In this document: piece by piece, positions 9,477-17,786 of the stretch | Position numbering within the stretch: position 1 is the stretch's first letter | Layout of the letters: every line of letters begins with the position of its first letter | Assembly: GCF_001975225.1 (NCBI RefSeq) | Contig: NZ_CP019446.1 | Location: 49,444-113,443, forward strand | Direction of reading: 5' to 3' | DNA length: 64,000 nt | Origin: Kosakonia cowanii JCM 10956 = DSM 18146 | Lineage (GTDB): Bacteria > Pseudomonadota > Gammaproteobacteria > Enterobacterales > Enterobacteriaceae | Position numbers and translations under genes: made by a program | The notes under the pieces: model-generated | Database searches by the model: none | Seen by the model: the letters and a program-made list of their open reading frames with translations, nothing else | Told to the model about the DNA's origin: nothing

Positions 9477-9808
9477 GGCACCTCCCGCCGGCGCAGCCAG
9501 ATACAGGCGGGACCGTAATCCTCGTCGTCGAATATCGCGCCGGTAAACCAGCCCTCACCTGCAGGTACGGGCGGTGTCCAGTATGAAATATCGGCATTGC
9601 GGGCGTATGCCTGCGCCGCCGGCGTGTCTTCGTCAGGATCCAGACAGACCAGCGTGTCCTCCAGGCCGTTGTCCGCCAGCCAGTGGTCATATTCAGCCTG
9701 CGGGACACAGTCCCGGTCACGGTAAAATGCAGTCAGTGCGGGGTGGCACCAGTAGCCGTCAGGTGTGCGGACAACCGGCACCGGCCCGACAGATTCAGGA
9801 AGGTTCAT
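9461..9808 (-). CDS. Hypothetical acidic protein, tra-operon insertion gene 5
   Basis: The 115-aa product is acidic and Pro/Trp-rich with no signal peptide or membrane helix. Its last third contains a GEGWFTGAIFDDEDYGPACIWLRR stretch with a strong aromatic/acidic pattern, reminiscent of short phage and plasmid orphan proteins. The family was not recognised. It overlaps traU by 16 bp and shares its orientation, so expression with the transfer operon is likely. F has no gene at this position. Confidence 0.65.
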   Translation of the reverse strand: MNLPESVGPVPVVRTPDGYWCHPALTAFYRDRDCVPQAEYDHWLADNGLEDTLVCLDPDEDTPAAQAYARNADISYWTPPVPAGEGWFTGAIFDDEDYGPACIWLRRREVPCDAG

Positions 9809-9870
9809 GTTATGCCTCAGCGGGGTATGCCACGGCCACCGGACGGCGGGAGGGCGGATAAAAGGAGAAG

Positions 9871-10083
9871 TCAGTCGTTTGGCGCGGCTTCGATAATCAG
9901 CTGCTCACGCGTGGTTTTGTCCATCCGGCGCAGCCCGACAATGGCGGCACGGATGACTACAGAGGTTTTGTAGAGCGGGTTTTCGCCGAGGATCTCTTTC
10001 AGACAGGCATCGGAATCAGCGTTATGTCTGACGGAAGAGATGATCAATCTGTGTGCCCCGCTCCGTTCAGGGTCTTTAAGCAT
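9871..10083 (-). CDS. Hypothetical small protein, tra-operon insertion gene 4
   Basis: The 70-aa product has no membrane segment. A strand-like opening (HRLIISSVRHN) is followed by two amphipathic helices (LKEILGENPLYKTSVVIRAA and REQLIIEA), loosely recalling ribbon-helix-helix or small adaptor proteins. The function is not recognised. It lies 12 bp downstream of the 359-aa gene and belongs to the cluster separating traW and traU. Confidence 0.5.
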   Translation of the reverse strand: MLKDPERSGAHRLIISSVRHNADSDACLKEILGENPLYKTSVVIRAAIVGLRRMDKTTREQLIIEAAPND

Positions 10084-10095
10084 GGGTCCACCTTT

Positions 10096-11175
10096 TCAGG
10101 CTGTTTTGTACATAGCGTCAGGGACGTGCGCCGTGAAGCCGTAACCGGTATCACCGTTAACTTCAACGTCCTCCGCGCTTCCGCAGTTCATTTTAAAAAC
10201 CGCCTTCTGCAGCAGGTTTGCCATGGTGCCCCGGTCATCCTGAGCCGTCCCCTGCACGATGATCCGGGCAACAAAACGCCCCGGAGCTGGCGCGGCGTCC
10301 TTTATCTCCTGCAGCGCCGGGGGCAGCGCCATCATGCCGGTCTGCGGGAAGAAGCCCGCGCCGCCGGTACAGAGCCGGGTAGTGACAGACCACCGGACGG
10401 GTGAGGCGTCATTGCCGGCGATACCACTGTGCTCAAACCCGCCGGTGACCGTCTGTGCTTCAACCGCAAAGAGTGAGCGGTCTTCCCGCCAGGTGCTGCC
10501 GATACGTCCCAGCGCCCGGGAGATACTGGCATACGGGACGCCTTCACCGGCCTCCACGTCCAGCATCAGCTGCCAGAACATCGGCGTAGTGGTTTTTCCC
10601 GGTGTCGCAACCCGCTGTAAGCGCCAGCCACGCTTGCGCAGGCTTTCGAGCAGCTCTTCCAGCATTCTCTCGCCGTAGCCGCTTTTCTGGCTCTGCCGGA
10701 CAATGTCCGTCACCATCTCCTCCGTCTGCGCCGGTGCCCAGTATTGTTCCCTGGCACGGACAAGGGCGGCGGCAATCTGCTGCCGGTCTGCGAAGGGCAT
10801 GGATTGCATCGACAGCGTTCCGGGCAGCTGCCCGGTCTCACTCGTCAGTGCATAACCGGCGTCATCAAGCGCGTGCTCCAGACTTTCCAGCATCCGGAGC
10901 ATCGAACTGAGGCCACCTTCCTGCCAGAGATAAATGGCCGTGCTGAGATCGGTCAGCGTCTCGTTTTTCGACGCTTCAACAGGGGTGCCATAGCGCCATT
11001 GCTTTACTGTTCTTCCCTTTATTACACAAAAATAATAAAGCACTGAATAACCCGCCATGAATATCCCCCACATAATCAGGGGGCGCTGAAAGTTCACATC
11101 GGCACCCGCTGCCTGCAACTGTAAAAGGGAGATAGCTGCAATCACGGTCATGCCGACAAGGAAAAGAATTCTCAT
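10096..11175 (-). CDS. Hypothetical inner-membrane protein, tra-operon insertion gene 3
   Basis: The 359-aa product has two N-terminal membrane helices (about residues 3-22 and 32-52) followed by a soluble domain of about 300 residues. That domain is rich in short helices, with a C-terminal Gly/Ala-rich part and no nucleotide-binding motif. The domain was not recognised. It overlaps the next upstream gene by 4 bp. Being the largest member of a five-gene insertion in the transfer operon, it could be an exclusion, surface or regulatory component, but the sequence does not decide. Confidence 0.6.
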   Translation of the reverse strand: MRILFLVGMTVIAAISLLQLQAAGADVNFQRPLIMWGIFMAGYSVLYYFCVIKGRTVKQWRYGTPVEASKNETLTDLSTAIYLWQEGGLSSMLRMLESLEHALDDAGYALTSETGQLPGTLSMQSMPFADRQQIAAALVRAREQYWAPAQTEEMVTDIVRQSQKSGYGERMLEELLESLRKRGWRLQRVATPGKTTTPMFWQLMLDVEAGEGVPYASISRALGRIGSTWREDRSLFAVEAQTVTGGFEHSGIAGNDASPVRWSVTTRLCTGGAGFFPQTGMMALPPALQEIKDAAPAPGRFVARIIVQGTAQDDRGTMANLLQKAVFKMNCGSAEDVEVNGDTGYGFTAHVPDAMYKTA

Positions 11176-11420
11176 GCGCGGCTCTCCCGGTGTTTATCAA
11201 GAAACGCATTGATCAGAAAGTCCGTGAACCGCTCATCGCGCTTCTCTACTTCCTTGACGATCACGCCGGTGGCGCGCTGCCAGCCCACAAAGGCTTTGGT
11301 CACGAGATGACTGGCCCAGCCATCAAGTTCGGGATAAATTTCTTTCAGTTGATTGCCGCTGACACGCAGCGGCTTAGCAGGTACCGGACCGGTACTGCTG
11401 TTCGAGTGAGTTACATTCAT
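11172..11420 (-). CDS. Hypothetical small protein, tra-operon insertion gene 2
   Basis: The 82-aa product is soluble. A disordered, Ser/Asn-rich N-terminus precedes a mixed-charge helical C-terminal half (about residues 45-80). It overlaps the 359-aa gene by 4 bp (ATGA). The family was not recognised. The tight overlap suggests it is made together with its downstream partner. Confidence 0.55.
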   Translation of the reverse strand: MNVTHSNSSTGPVPAKPLRVSGNQLKEIYPELDGWASHLVTKAFVGWQRATGVIVKEVEKRDERFTDFLINAFLDKHRESRA

Positions 11421-11474
11421 GTTGTCACCACGGGCAGAAATAAAAGAGGGTTTACAAGAGCGCTGGATTTTTGG

Positions 11475-11849
11475 TTACCAGGGGAGTCGCCTGAACATAT
11501 ACCCGGCCATAAGCCACAAGGGTACGGCGTACGCCAGAGCATTCATAACGACTGAGAACAGTGCAGGTTGCGAACGCCTGGACACATCTTTTGGTCCCCA
11601 TCCCCTCACTGTATTCATCTGGAAAATGACCTGTACCTGACAAAGCGTATACGTCAAAAAAAAGAGAAAGGGCTTTGCTGTGATGTCTTTCCAGAGAATG
11701 GCAATAGCAACACACTGGATAAGAAACGTAATCACTGAGGCACATATGGACAGCCGCCGGTCTTCTTCCCTGACCGTACCGGCAACGACCCACGCCGGCA
11801 GCGGTGTTAACAACAGTGTGTAAGTTATAAGAAGATAACTGCCATTCAT
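11475..11849 (-). CDS. Hypothetical four-helix membrane protein, tra-operon insertion gene 1
   Basis: The 124-aa product has about four hydrophobic segments (near residues 5-25, 36-53, 60-78 and 98-117) and short, basic connecting loops. Its start overlaps the traW stop by 4 bp. Size and topology resemble entry-exclusion proteins such as TraS or other small inner-membrane proteins, but no specific motif is seen. The function is not recognised. Confidence 0.55.
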   Translation of the reverse strand: MNGSYLLITYTLLLTPLPAWVVAGTVREEDRRLSICASVITFLIQCVAIAILWKDITAKPFLFFLTYTLCQVQVIFQMNTVRGWGPKDVSRRSQPALFSVVMNALAYAVPLWLMAGYMFRRLPW

Positions 11850-12481
11850 TGACTCACCTCCGGTAAACGTATTTCTTCAATCTTCAGAACCCGCCCGTCA
11901 CGCGTGATACGCACCGGGGTGTGCTCAAACCCGAATTTCGTGGTCAGGACGCCGGCCTGATCGAAGTAGATGCGTTCGTTCAGGGCATCGCTGGTTTCCT
12001 TGATGTTTCCCTTCACCAGGATGATTTTGAAATCCGTCGCGCCGCCCAGCTGCTGCTTCATCCAGGCCACCTGCCCGCGGTTGTCGCCGTCGAGAAAGTA
12101 GAGCGTCTGGCTGTAAGGCACCCGGTCGAGCGGATTCACCTGATCGCCTTTGCGGGCAATAATGTTGCCCTGCATATCGGTGATGGTTTCGTTGACGGTA
12201 AAGGTGGGGTCATAACTGAAGGCGCGGTACTTTTCGGCAGGCGTCAGGCCGGCAACGGGCGGCGGCCTGACGGCGTTACGCTTAACGCGCTCAACCGCCT
12301 CGTTGCGCAGCTGGTTCAGCTCACCGCTCTGCTCCATCGACTGCAGGCGCTTCTGGATAAAAACCAGCATGTCCTGCTCCTGCGGCTCAAACACATTCCC
12401 CCAGGTACCGAGGTCTTTTGCCCCGGCACCGGCCGTGATGCCCGCCAGGAGCATCACGGCCAGACAGCGGGTCAGGTTCAT
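11846..12481 (-). CDS. traW: TraW, periplasmic pilus assembly protein
   Basis: The 211-aa product has a signal peptide (cut near residue 21) and the TraW signature KDLGTWGNVFEPQEQDML followed by YDPTFTV-like and YFLDGDN-like conserved stretches. F TraW is 210 aa. TraW is periplasmic, interacts with TrbC and is required for pilus assembly. The start overlaps the trbI stop by 4 bp. In F traU follows directly; here five extra genes intervene. Confidence 0.94.
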   Translation of the reverse strand: MNLTRCLAVMLLAGITAGAGAKDLGTWGNVFEPQEQDMLVFIQKRLQSMEQSGELNQLRNEAVERVKRNAVRPPPVAGLTPAEKYRAFSYDPTFTVNETITDMQGNIIARKGDQVNPLDRVPYSQTLYFLDGDNRGQVAWMKQQLGGATDFKIILVKGNIKETSDALNERIYFDQAGVLTTKFGFEHTPVRITRDGRVLKIEEIRLPEVSQ

Positions 12482-12915
12482 TTCACCTCCCTGCCAGGAG
12501 ACTGCATCCGCGCCGCGATATCGTTGCGGATGGCCGTGGTAATGTCAGGCTGCACACTCACCACGGCCGGCTGTACCAGGATCACCGCGTTATGCTTCTG
12601 CTGCCACGCGGCCAGGCTGTCGATCATGGCCTGGTTGAAACGACTGACCAGGGCTTTCGCCCTCGCCTCATCGAGTTTCTGCTGCGCAGACTGCTGGATG
12701 AAGATGTCCATCGTGCCCTTCATGTCGAACGTCACGACCTGCGGGGTCACCAGTCTGGCCACGCCCCAGGCGATGCCGGTCACAATCAGCAGCGCGCCCG
12801 CGCCGCACGCGACCAGCTTCGGCCAGCGCGATGCCATACTGCCCGCCAGCGTCACACCGTCACGCACCACCTCCGCGTCATAAGGTTTGTTATCACTCAA
12901 GCTTTTTTCACCCAT
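12478..12915 (-). CDS. trbI: TrbI, inner-membrane pilus extension/retraction modulator
   Basis: The 145-aa product has a cytoplasmic N-terminus, one membrane helix (about residues 38-60) and a periplasmic domain with the TrbI-typical TPQVVTFDMKGT segment. A helical part (FNQAMIDSLAAWQQKHNAVILVQPAVV) follows. F TrbI is 128 aa and influences pilus retraction. The start lies within the last 19 bases of traC. Internal starts are possible, so the exact N-terminus is uncertain. Confidence 0.9.
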   Translation of the reverse strand: MGEKSLSDNKPYDAEVVRDGVTLAGSMASRWPKLVACGAGALLIVTGIAWGVARLVTPQVVTFDMKGTMDIFIQQSAQQKLDEARAKALVSRFNQAMIDSLAAWQQKHNAVILVQPAVVSVQPDITTAIRNDIAARMQSPGREVK

Positions 12916-15539
12916 TCCTCAAGCTCCGCCAGTTCCTGACCATATTTGATGCCTGCCAGCCGGTATGCTGCCTCTTCGGAACTGGCCCCTTTTTTCTGCT
13001 CTTCCTGCATGAACGCGAAGTCTTCGCCGCGCGAACTGAACATGGCGCGCGTGACCGGGTCGACAAACAGGCGATGAAACGAACTGCGCTCGCCGATCGT
13101 GATCAACAGCGAGCTGTAGCCGGTGTCGATGGCGGGCTGGAAGTACTTGATGACCTCTTTTTCGATTTCAGTGAACTGATCGGGATATTCCGCCAGATAC
13201 TGTTTGAAGGCCTTTGCATCCTGCAGGAGGGTGATTTTGGTGGAACTGTTGTTCCAGGCCGCTTCCGCCTGCTTACTGGCGGTAAAGTCCTTGATACCCT
13301 GGGTGATGGTGATGAATGCGCCACGGTGACGACGCACGGTACGGTAGCCGGTCTCAATAAAGGTGGCAGCGTGCGGGTTAGAGCCCCCGAGCAGTCGCCA
13401 GGCCTCATCGATGATGGCCACTTTTTTGATGTTACGCGGGCTGTGATACATCTTTTCCTGAATCGCCAGAATGAGCGAGAACAGGACGGCACTGAGCAGC
13501 TTCGGTTTGTTTTCCAGACTGAGCATCTCCAGCACGGCGAAGCGCGTATCTTCGTCGAGCGTCGGCTTCTCGGCGTTGAAGTATTCCCCGTATGAACCCC
13601 AGCTGCAGTAGGCTTCCAGCAACAGGGCCAGCTCGGCAAGACGGGCCACAATCGTTGGTCGATCCTGAAACCCGTTGTTGACCTCCGGGCTGGTGAGATA
13701 GGCATGGACATCATCAATGCGCGCCCTGTTCCCTTTACTCTCCCATGCCTCGGTCACGGCTTTCTGCAGGATGGCTTCACATACGCCGTCCAGCGCCTCT
13801 GTCGGGCTGGCCAGTACGGCAAGAAGCCGTACAATCCCCTCAGCTGAAACCCTGATATCACGGATGTTGGCAAATGGGTTAAAGCGCAGTTCGGCCCCGT
13901 CGAGGTAGACGCCCCCGGCCTGCTTACAGTAGTTTTTGTAGCTGTCGCCCATGTCGATGACCCAGCCAAATCCGCCAGAATTCAGGACATCACGCAGTAC
14001 CCCCTGAACGAGAAACGATTTTCCCGCCCCGGACGTGCCAGTCACCGCAATATTGGAGTTGGTGCTGCCGTTCGCCTCATCAAACATGTCGAAGAAAGCA
14101 GTCTGGTTGCGGTAGGTCGGCAGCGGCATGCCGCGCCGTGACAGGTGACGTTCACCCACCACCGGCATCAGGTTGACGGCATTCCAGCTCTTGGCGCGCA
14201 GTGTGGCACCGGTGGCTTTCAGGTCTTCCCACATCCCTTCCTGCATCATGAACGGCATGGAGGCCAGCCAGTTACGCATCTGCTGATACTGGATAGTGGT
14301 CAGCTCCAGCTCATTTTTACGGAATACGTTAATGGCGGCCAGCTCGCAGGACAGCGCATCTGCGTCATTATCCGGCGTGAACAGGGTGAGGTTAAAATAG
14401 TACCGGCACAGGGACACCTCATTGGTGCCCAGCTCCATCTGCATTTTCCGCCATTCTTCCGCCTGTTTTTTCACCCCCGGAAACAGCATGGCGTAGGCCG
14501 AGCTGGCTTTTTTGCCGAGATCCATATTCTTGCGCAGCGCCTCGCCCTGGCTCCGGGTCTGCTCTTCCAGCTCGATGGTCCAGGTCAGCATGAAGGGACA
14601 GGGGATGCCGAGGTCAGGAAAGCGCAGGTTCTGAAGGTTGTCAGCGCCCTGCCAGAGTGCAAAACGCGTCGGATTTTTGGTCAGCTGCATGTTCACCACG
14701 CGACACGATGAGGCCGCCACGCGCGTCTGCCGGACTTCCGTTGCGTTACCGGCGTTATCCCGCATCTGCTTTTCAATGATGGTGTCCGGCAGCGCCAGGC
14801 TGATATGCGACGGGCGAACCTTGATATCGATACCCTGATCGACCACCTGACGGTTCATCTCCTCCTCGGTGTTCCACTCATCACCGGCAGGCATGACCTG
14901 TTCTGAACGGTAGTTAACAAGTTCACGCATGAGCGAGAGGAAGTCGTTTGCTGTGGTGTTCACTGAGTCGATACGCGCGGCGTTCAGTGACACGCGGATG
15001 GTATTGCGGATCTGCTTGAGTTCATCCGTTATTTTCGGGGTGAAGTGACGAGCCTTACGGCCGTACACAATAAATAAGCGGTAATTTCGCAGGTAAAGCG
15101 GATACTCCCGTTCATTGGCCAGTCCCTCCACAGCTGATTTTTCCCAGAATGCGCGGGTAATGCGGTTGAGATGTGCGGCCATCGGGCCTTTCCACATGTC
15201 GGCGCTGACGCCGTGCGAGATACGCTCCCCGACACACTTGCTGGCGACCATGATGACGGTCACCGGCGTTTTGCGTGGCAGCTTCTTACGCAGCATGTCA
15301 TCCAGCGCGGCGACCACCTGCTCATTCGCGCCCGGCAGAGGGGCCGCTTCAACGATAAAACCCGCTGAGCCGGCATTGATAAACATGTCGTTAGCGTCAT
15401 CGTAATAACGCCACGGCAGGGCTGCGGTCAGGGAGGGATAATCCCAGGTCTGCTGCAGGTTGGCTTTCGCCGTCGCGGAGCCATCTTTCTGGCCGCCCTT
15501 TTTCAGCAAATCCATCATGCTTTCTAAAAATTCAGACAT
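12897..15539 (-). CDS. traC: TraC, VirB4-family ATPase of the F-type secretion system
   Basis: The 880-aa protein has an N-terminal TraC/VirB4 domain and a C-terminal RecA-like ATPase domain. The Walker A motif is at residues 501-508 (GTSGAGKS) and Walker B (VAIIDEAWRLLGG) is near residue 700. F TraC is 875 aa. It is a peripheral inner-membrane ATPase that powers pilus assembly. The start overlaps the stop of the small upstream ORF as TAATG. Confidence 0.97.
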   Translation of the reverse strand: MSEFLESMMDLLKKGGQKDGSATAKANLQQTWDYPSLTAALPWRYYDDANDMFINAGSAGFIVEAAPLPGANEQVVAALDDMLRKKLPRKTPVTVIMVASKCVGERISHGVSADMWKGPMAAHLNRITRAFWEKSAVEGLANEREYPLYLRNYRLFIVYGRKARHFTPKITDELKQIRNTIRVSLNAARIDSVNTTANDFLSLMRELVNYRSEQVMPAGDEWNTEEEMNRQVVDQGIDIKVRPSHISLALPDTIIEKQMRDNAGNATEVRQTRVAASSCRVVNMQLTKNPTRFALWQGADNLQNLRFPDLGIPCPFMLTWTIELEEQTRSQGEALRKNMDLGKKASSAYAMLFPGVKKQAEEWRKMQMELGTNEVSLCRYYFNLTLFTPDNDADALSCELAAINVFRKNELELTTIQYQQMRNWLASMPFMMQEGMWEDLKATGATLRAKSWNAVNLMPVVGERHLSRRGMPLPTYRNQTAFFDMFDEANGSTNSNIAVTGTSGAGKSFLVQGVLRDVLNSGGFGWVIDMGDSYKNYCKQAGGVYLDGAELRFNPFANIRDIRVSAEGIVRLLAVLASPTEALDGVCEAILQKAVTEAWESKGNRARIDDVHAYLTSPEVNNGFQDRPTIVARLAELALLLEAYCSWGSYGEYFNAEKPTLDEDTRFAVLEMLSLENKPKLLSAVLFSLILAIQEKMYHSPRNIKKVAIIDEAWRLLGGSNPHAATFIETGYRTVRRHRGAFITITQGIKDFTASKQAEAAWNNSSTKITLLQDAKAFKQYLAEYPDQFTEIEKEVIKYFQPAIDTGYSSLLITIGERSSFHRLFVDPVTRAMFSSRGEDFAFMQEEQKKGASSEEAAYRLAGIKYGQELAELEEWVKKA

Positions 15540-15706
15540 TAATAATTCCTTTCATTCTGGTGCAATTGGGCTGCGATATCGCCTGGTTGCACCAGGCCTT
15601 TCGCAACAAGGGTGTAATACAGCAGGAAGCTTTTACCGGCAGCCGGTTTCCCGGTGCAGATAACGTTGCCGGTCCGGCAGACGCGCCGGGCTGACTTGCG
15701 GCTCAT
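15539..15706 (-). CDS. Small 55-aa protein with a P-loop-like motif between traV and traC
   Basis: This short ORF fits its surroundings exactly. Its ATG overlaps the traV stop as ATGA, and its TAA shares the A of the traC ATG (TAATG). The product begins MSRKSARRVC, is basic, and contains GKPAAGKS at residues 19-26, matching the Walker A pattern GxxxxGK[ST]. It is too short to be a P-loop ATPase, so the match may be chance. In F this interval carries traR, a zinc-finger DksA-like gene, which this is not. No family was recognised. Confidence 0.6.
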   Translation of the reverse strand: MSRKSARRVCRTGNVICTGKPAAGKSFLLYYTLVAKGLVQPGDIAAQLHQNERNY

Positions 15707-16248
15707 TCATCGCCCTCCCCGATAACGCGGAACCCCTCATCCCAGTGAGATTTGTTTTTCACAAACTCCACGACGGCGGGCTGATGAAAGTTGTCGTCGG
15801 TGTCGACCCACGGGGCAATCCACAGTCGCTGTGTGGCGTCGGGGATACGCTGCGCGGTCACGCGCCCTGCGCCGCTGACAGAGCTCGCCGGCGACACATA
15901 CGATGTTGTCTGTGCAGTCGGGCCGGTCAGGGTGCTGCGTACCGGTGACGATACGGTGGCGATCGGGCGCGGGGCGATGACACCGGTTGCTGCGACAGAT
16001 ACGGGGCGGGAAGAACTGACCGCCGGTGCCGTGTTACGCAGTGCCGGCAGGGTTTCACCCGCAGGCTTTTTTACGGCAGCGTCCTGACCGATGTCGTTAA
16101 TGCTTTTTCCCTTTGCGGCCAGGGCATTGGCCTCAGCGGTGGTCAGGCATTTATCGGTGGCGGTGGCATTACAGTCGAAATCTGAATTCATACCGGCGCA
16201 GCCGGTCAGCGCGCTGCACAGCAGTGCAGCACCCAGTAATTTATGCAT
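15703..16248 (-). CDS. traV: TraV, outer-membrane lipoprotein of the secretion core complex
   Basis: The 181-aa product has a lipoprotein signal peptide with lipobox LTGC (lipidated Cys17), then a Cys-containing TraV opening (FDCNATATDKCLTTAEA). A Ser/Ala/Thr/Pro-rich linker leads to a C-terminal domain with RLWIAPWVD. TraV (VirB7-like; 171 aa in F) anchors TraK and TraB at the outer membrane. The stop overlaps the start of the next small gene. Confidence 0.93.
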   Translation of the reverse strand: MHKLLGAALLCSALTGCAGMNSDFDCNATATDKCLTTAEANALAAKGKSINDIGQDAAVKKPAGETLPALRNTAPAVSSSRPVSVAATGVIAPRPIATVSSPVRSTLTGPTAQTTSYVSPASSVSGAGRVTAQRIPDATQRLWIAPWVDTDDNFHQPAVVEFVKNKSHWDEGFRVIGEGDE

Positions 16249-16301
16249 GGATGACTCCGGGTTAAGAAAATGGGTAAGAAAGTGCAGTTATAAAGTGGCG
16301 G

Positions 16302-16694
16302 TCAAAGACTGACTTTTGCGAGGTACGCGACGCCACAGAGAAGCGGAAAACTGTAAACACCGAGAAAAGCGATAAGGACCCATTCCGCAGGGGGCCACGA
16401 GAACGTCCAGTCAAAATACAGTTTCATGAGCCAGACACACGCTAAGGCAACCCAGGGGATGACTGTTGCCAATACCGCCCCGACCGATAAATCCCTTTTC
16501 CTGTCGCTGAGATGTATCGCCATACTCACCAGCCAGATAACCGTAATGGCCAGCGCGACCCGCCAGAATGACCAGTAAAACCCTGCCAGACCTTTGTGTA
16601 TCTGCATGGCATACACTGTGAGGCCAAAGGCGTAACTCAGTACCGCCAGCCAGAGCCACTGCATGGCGAAGCCGGCTTTTTTAATTAAGCTCAT
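16302..16694 (-). CDS. Hypothetical four-helix membrane protein between traB and traV
   Basis: The ATG at 16694 has GGAGG nine bases upstream and overlaps the preceding gene, so it is preferred over an in-frame GTG at 16724; it gives 130 aa. Four hydrophobic segments are visible with short loops. F has traP, trbD and trbG in this interval, but no clear sequence match to them is seen. The function is not recognised; coexpression with the transfer operon is expected from the overlaps. Confidence 0.6.
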   Translation of the reverse strand: MSLIKKAGFAMQWLWLAVLSYAFGLTVYAMQIHKGLAGFYWSFWRVALAITVIWLVSMAIHLSDRKRDLSVGAVLATVIPWVALACVWLMKLYFDWTFSWPPAEWVLIAFLGVYSFPLLCGVAYLAKVSL

Positions 16695-16860
16695 GATGAG
16701 AATACCCCTCCAGTGGATTGACACTGCAGGAACAGCACTGCAGCGGCGTTATGAAGTCAGGCTGAGCAGCCTCGCTTTTAGTGGCGCTGACCATCAGCAC
16801 AAGGGAGACGAGCAGGGCCAGCGTAACGAGCATCAGGGTGTGCATTGCATAACGATTCAT
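16681..16860 (-). CDS. Small single-helix protein with CCSC tail motif
   Basis: The 59-aa product has one N-terminal hydrophobic helix (about residues 6-27) that could be a signal anchor, then a short tail with CCSC near residue 45 and a His pair. Its ATG overlaps the stop of the 160-aa gene and its end overlaps the next start by 14 bp, both typical of this operon. The Cys cluster might be lipidated or bind metal. No family was recognised. Confidence 0.5.
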   Translation of the reverse strand: MNRYAMHTLMLVTLALLVSLVLMVSATKSEAAQPDFITPLQCCSCSVNPLEGYSHHELN

Positions 16861-17339
16861 GGCAACTGCTCATCCTCTTGCTCTGCCTTATCCGGGGTGT
16901 TCTCCAGGAAATGCGGCAGTGGTTTGTCTGTTTGCCGGAAGACAACCCTGTACTCGTCGTCATACCAGGTTCGCAGGTCGTCCTTTTCAATGCCGCCTTT
17001 ACTTTTGACAGCCTCCTGAAGGCATCGCCAGGCAGAATGGTTGCAGGGCTGGTACACGGCCAGTTTTCTGTCTATCGCACCAGGCCAGTCGTCTTCTGCC
17101 CATCCGGGCAGAAGTTTCCTGCAAAAATATGCGATAAGCCCGGCGCAGATGAAGAAGCCAGCAATTAAAGCCCCGGCGGAAAGGTAAAACAGTAAAGCAA
17201 CCGGGGTCATCACCGCGAAAAGCAACATCAGGACAACCACATAAAATGCCGCTCTGCGGAGTGTAAAGCGACCATGCTCCCACAACTGGATATCCATGCC
17301 GATTTTGCGGAGCTGCTTTCTGCTTTGTGTTTTGCTCAT
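16857..17339 (-). CDS. Membrane protein, second of two tandem paralogues (TraP position)
   Basis: The 160-aa product has an N-terminal segment (LRKIGMDIQLWEHGRFTLRRAAFYVVVL), two membrane helices (about residues 28-48 and 52-75), and a cytoplasmic part with WPGAIDRKL and LRTWYDDEYRVVF. The upstream neighbour has the same layout and motifs, so the two arose by duplication. They occupy the traP/trbD/trbG interval of F. The family was not recognised. The start overlaps the paralogue's stop as ATGA. Confidence 0.65.
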   Translation of the reverse strand: MSKTQSRKQLRKIGMDIQLWEHGRFTLRRAAFYVVVLMLLFAVMTPVALLFYLSAGALIAGFFICAGLIAYFCRKLLPGWAEDDWPGAIDRKLAVYQPCNHSAWRCLQEAVKSKGGIEKDDLRTWYDDEYRVVFRQTDKPLPHFLENTPDKAEQEDEQLP

Positions 17340-17776
17340 GTTTTCACCGTTGCCTTATCCGGCGTATTCGCCTGAGTCTGCGGCGTTGTTTTTTCCGGGT
17401 GAAAGACGGTCATGCATTCGCTTTCATACCAGGTCCGCAGGTCGACCGGGTCCATGCGCCATTTCCGTTCAATGGTCTCCTGAAAGTGCTGCCAGGCTGC
17501 CTTGTTACGGGGCCGGTAGTGAGACAGTCGCCGGCGTATCGCCCGGGGCCAGTTATCATTCCGCCATCCCGGAATAAGGAACATGACGCCTGTCGCTGCT
17601 CCGATAACCATCCCTAAAAGCACAGGGATATGCTCGTTCCCCGCCGCGACTGCCATGACAATCACAAAGAGCACCACATAAAAACTCACCTGGCGGGGGG
17701 TAAAGGCGTTGCGCTCCCATTTCTGAATATCACTGCCAGTCTTGCGAAGGATCGTGATGTTGTAGTCATCATTCAT
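17336..17776 (-). CDS. Membrane protein, first of two tandem paralogues (TraP position)
   Basis: The ATG at 17776 has GAGG upstream and gives 146 aa. Motifs shared in order with the next gene are LRKTGSDIQKWERNAFTPR, two membrane helices, PGWRNDNWPRAIRRRL, a Trp-containing helix, and DLRTWYESECMTVFH. The conserved cytoplasmic C-terminal part suggests a protein-interaction role at the inner membrane. It lies just downstream of traB. The function is not recognised. Confidence 0.65.
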   Translation of the reverse strand: MNDDYNITILRKTGSDIQKWERNAFTPRQVSFYVVLFVIVMAVAAGNEHIPVLLGMVIGAATGVMFLIPGWRNDNWPRAIRRRLSHYRPRNKAAWQHFQETIERKWRMDPVDLRTWYESECMTVFHPEKTTPQTQANTPDKATVKT

Positions 17777-17786
17777 GCTTTTGGCC

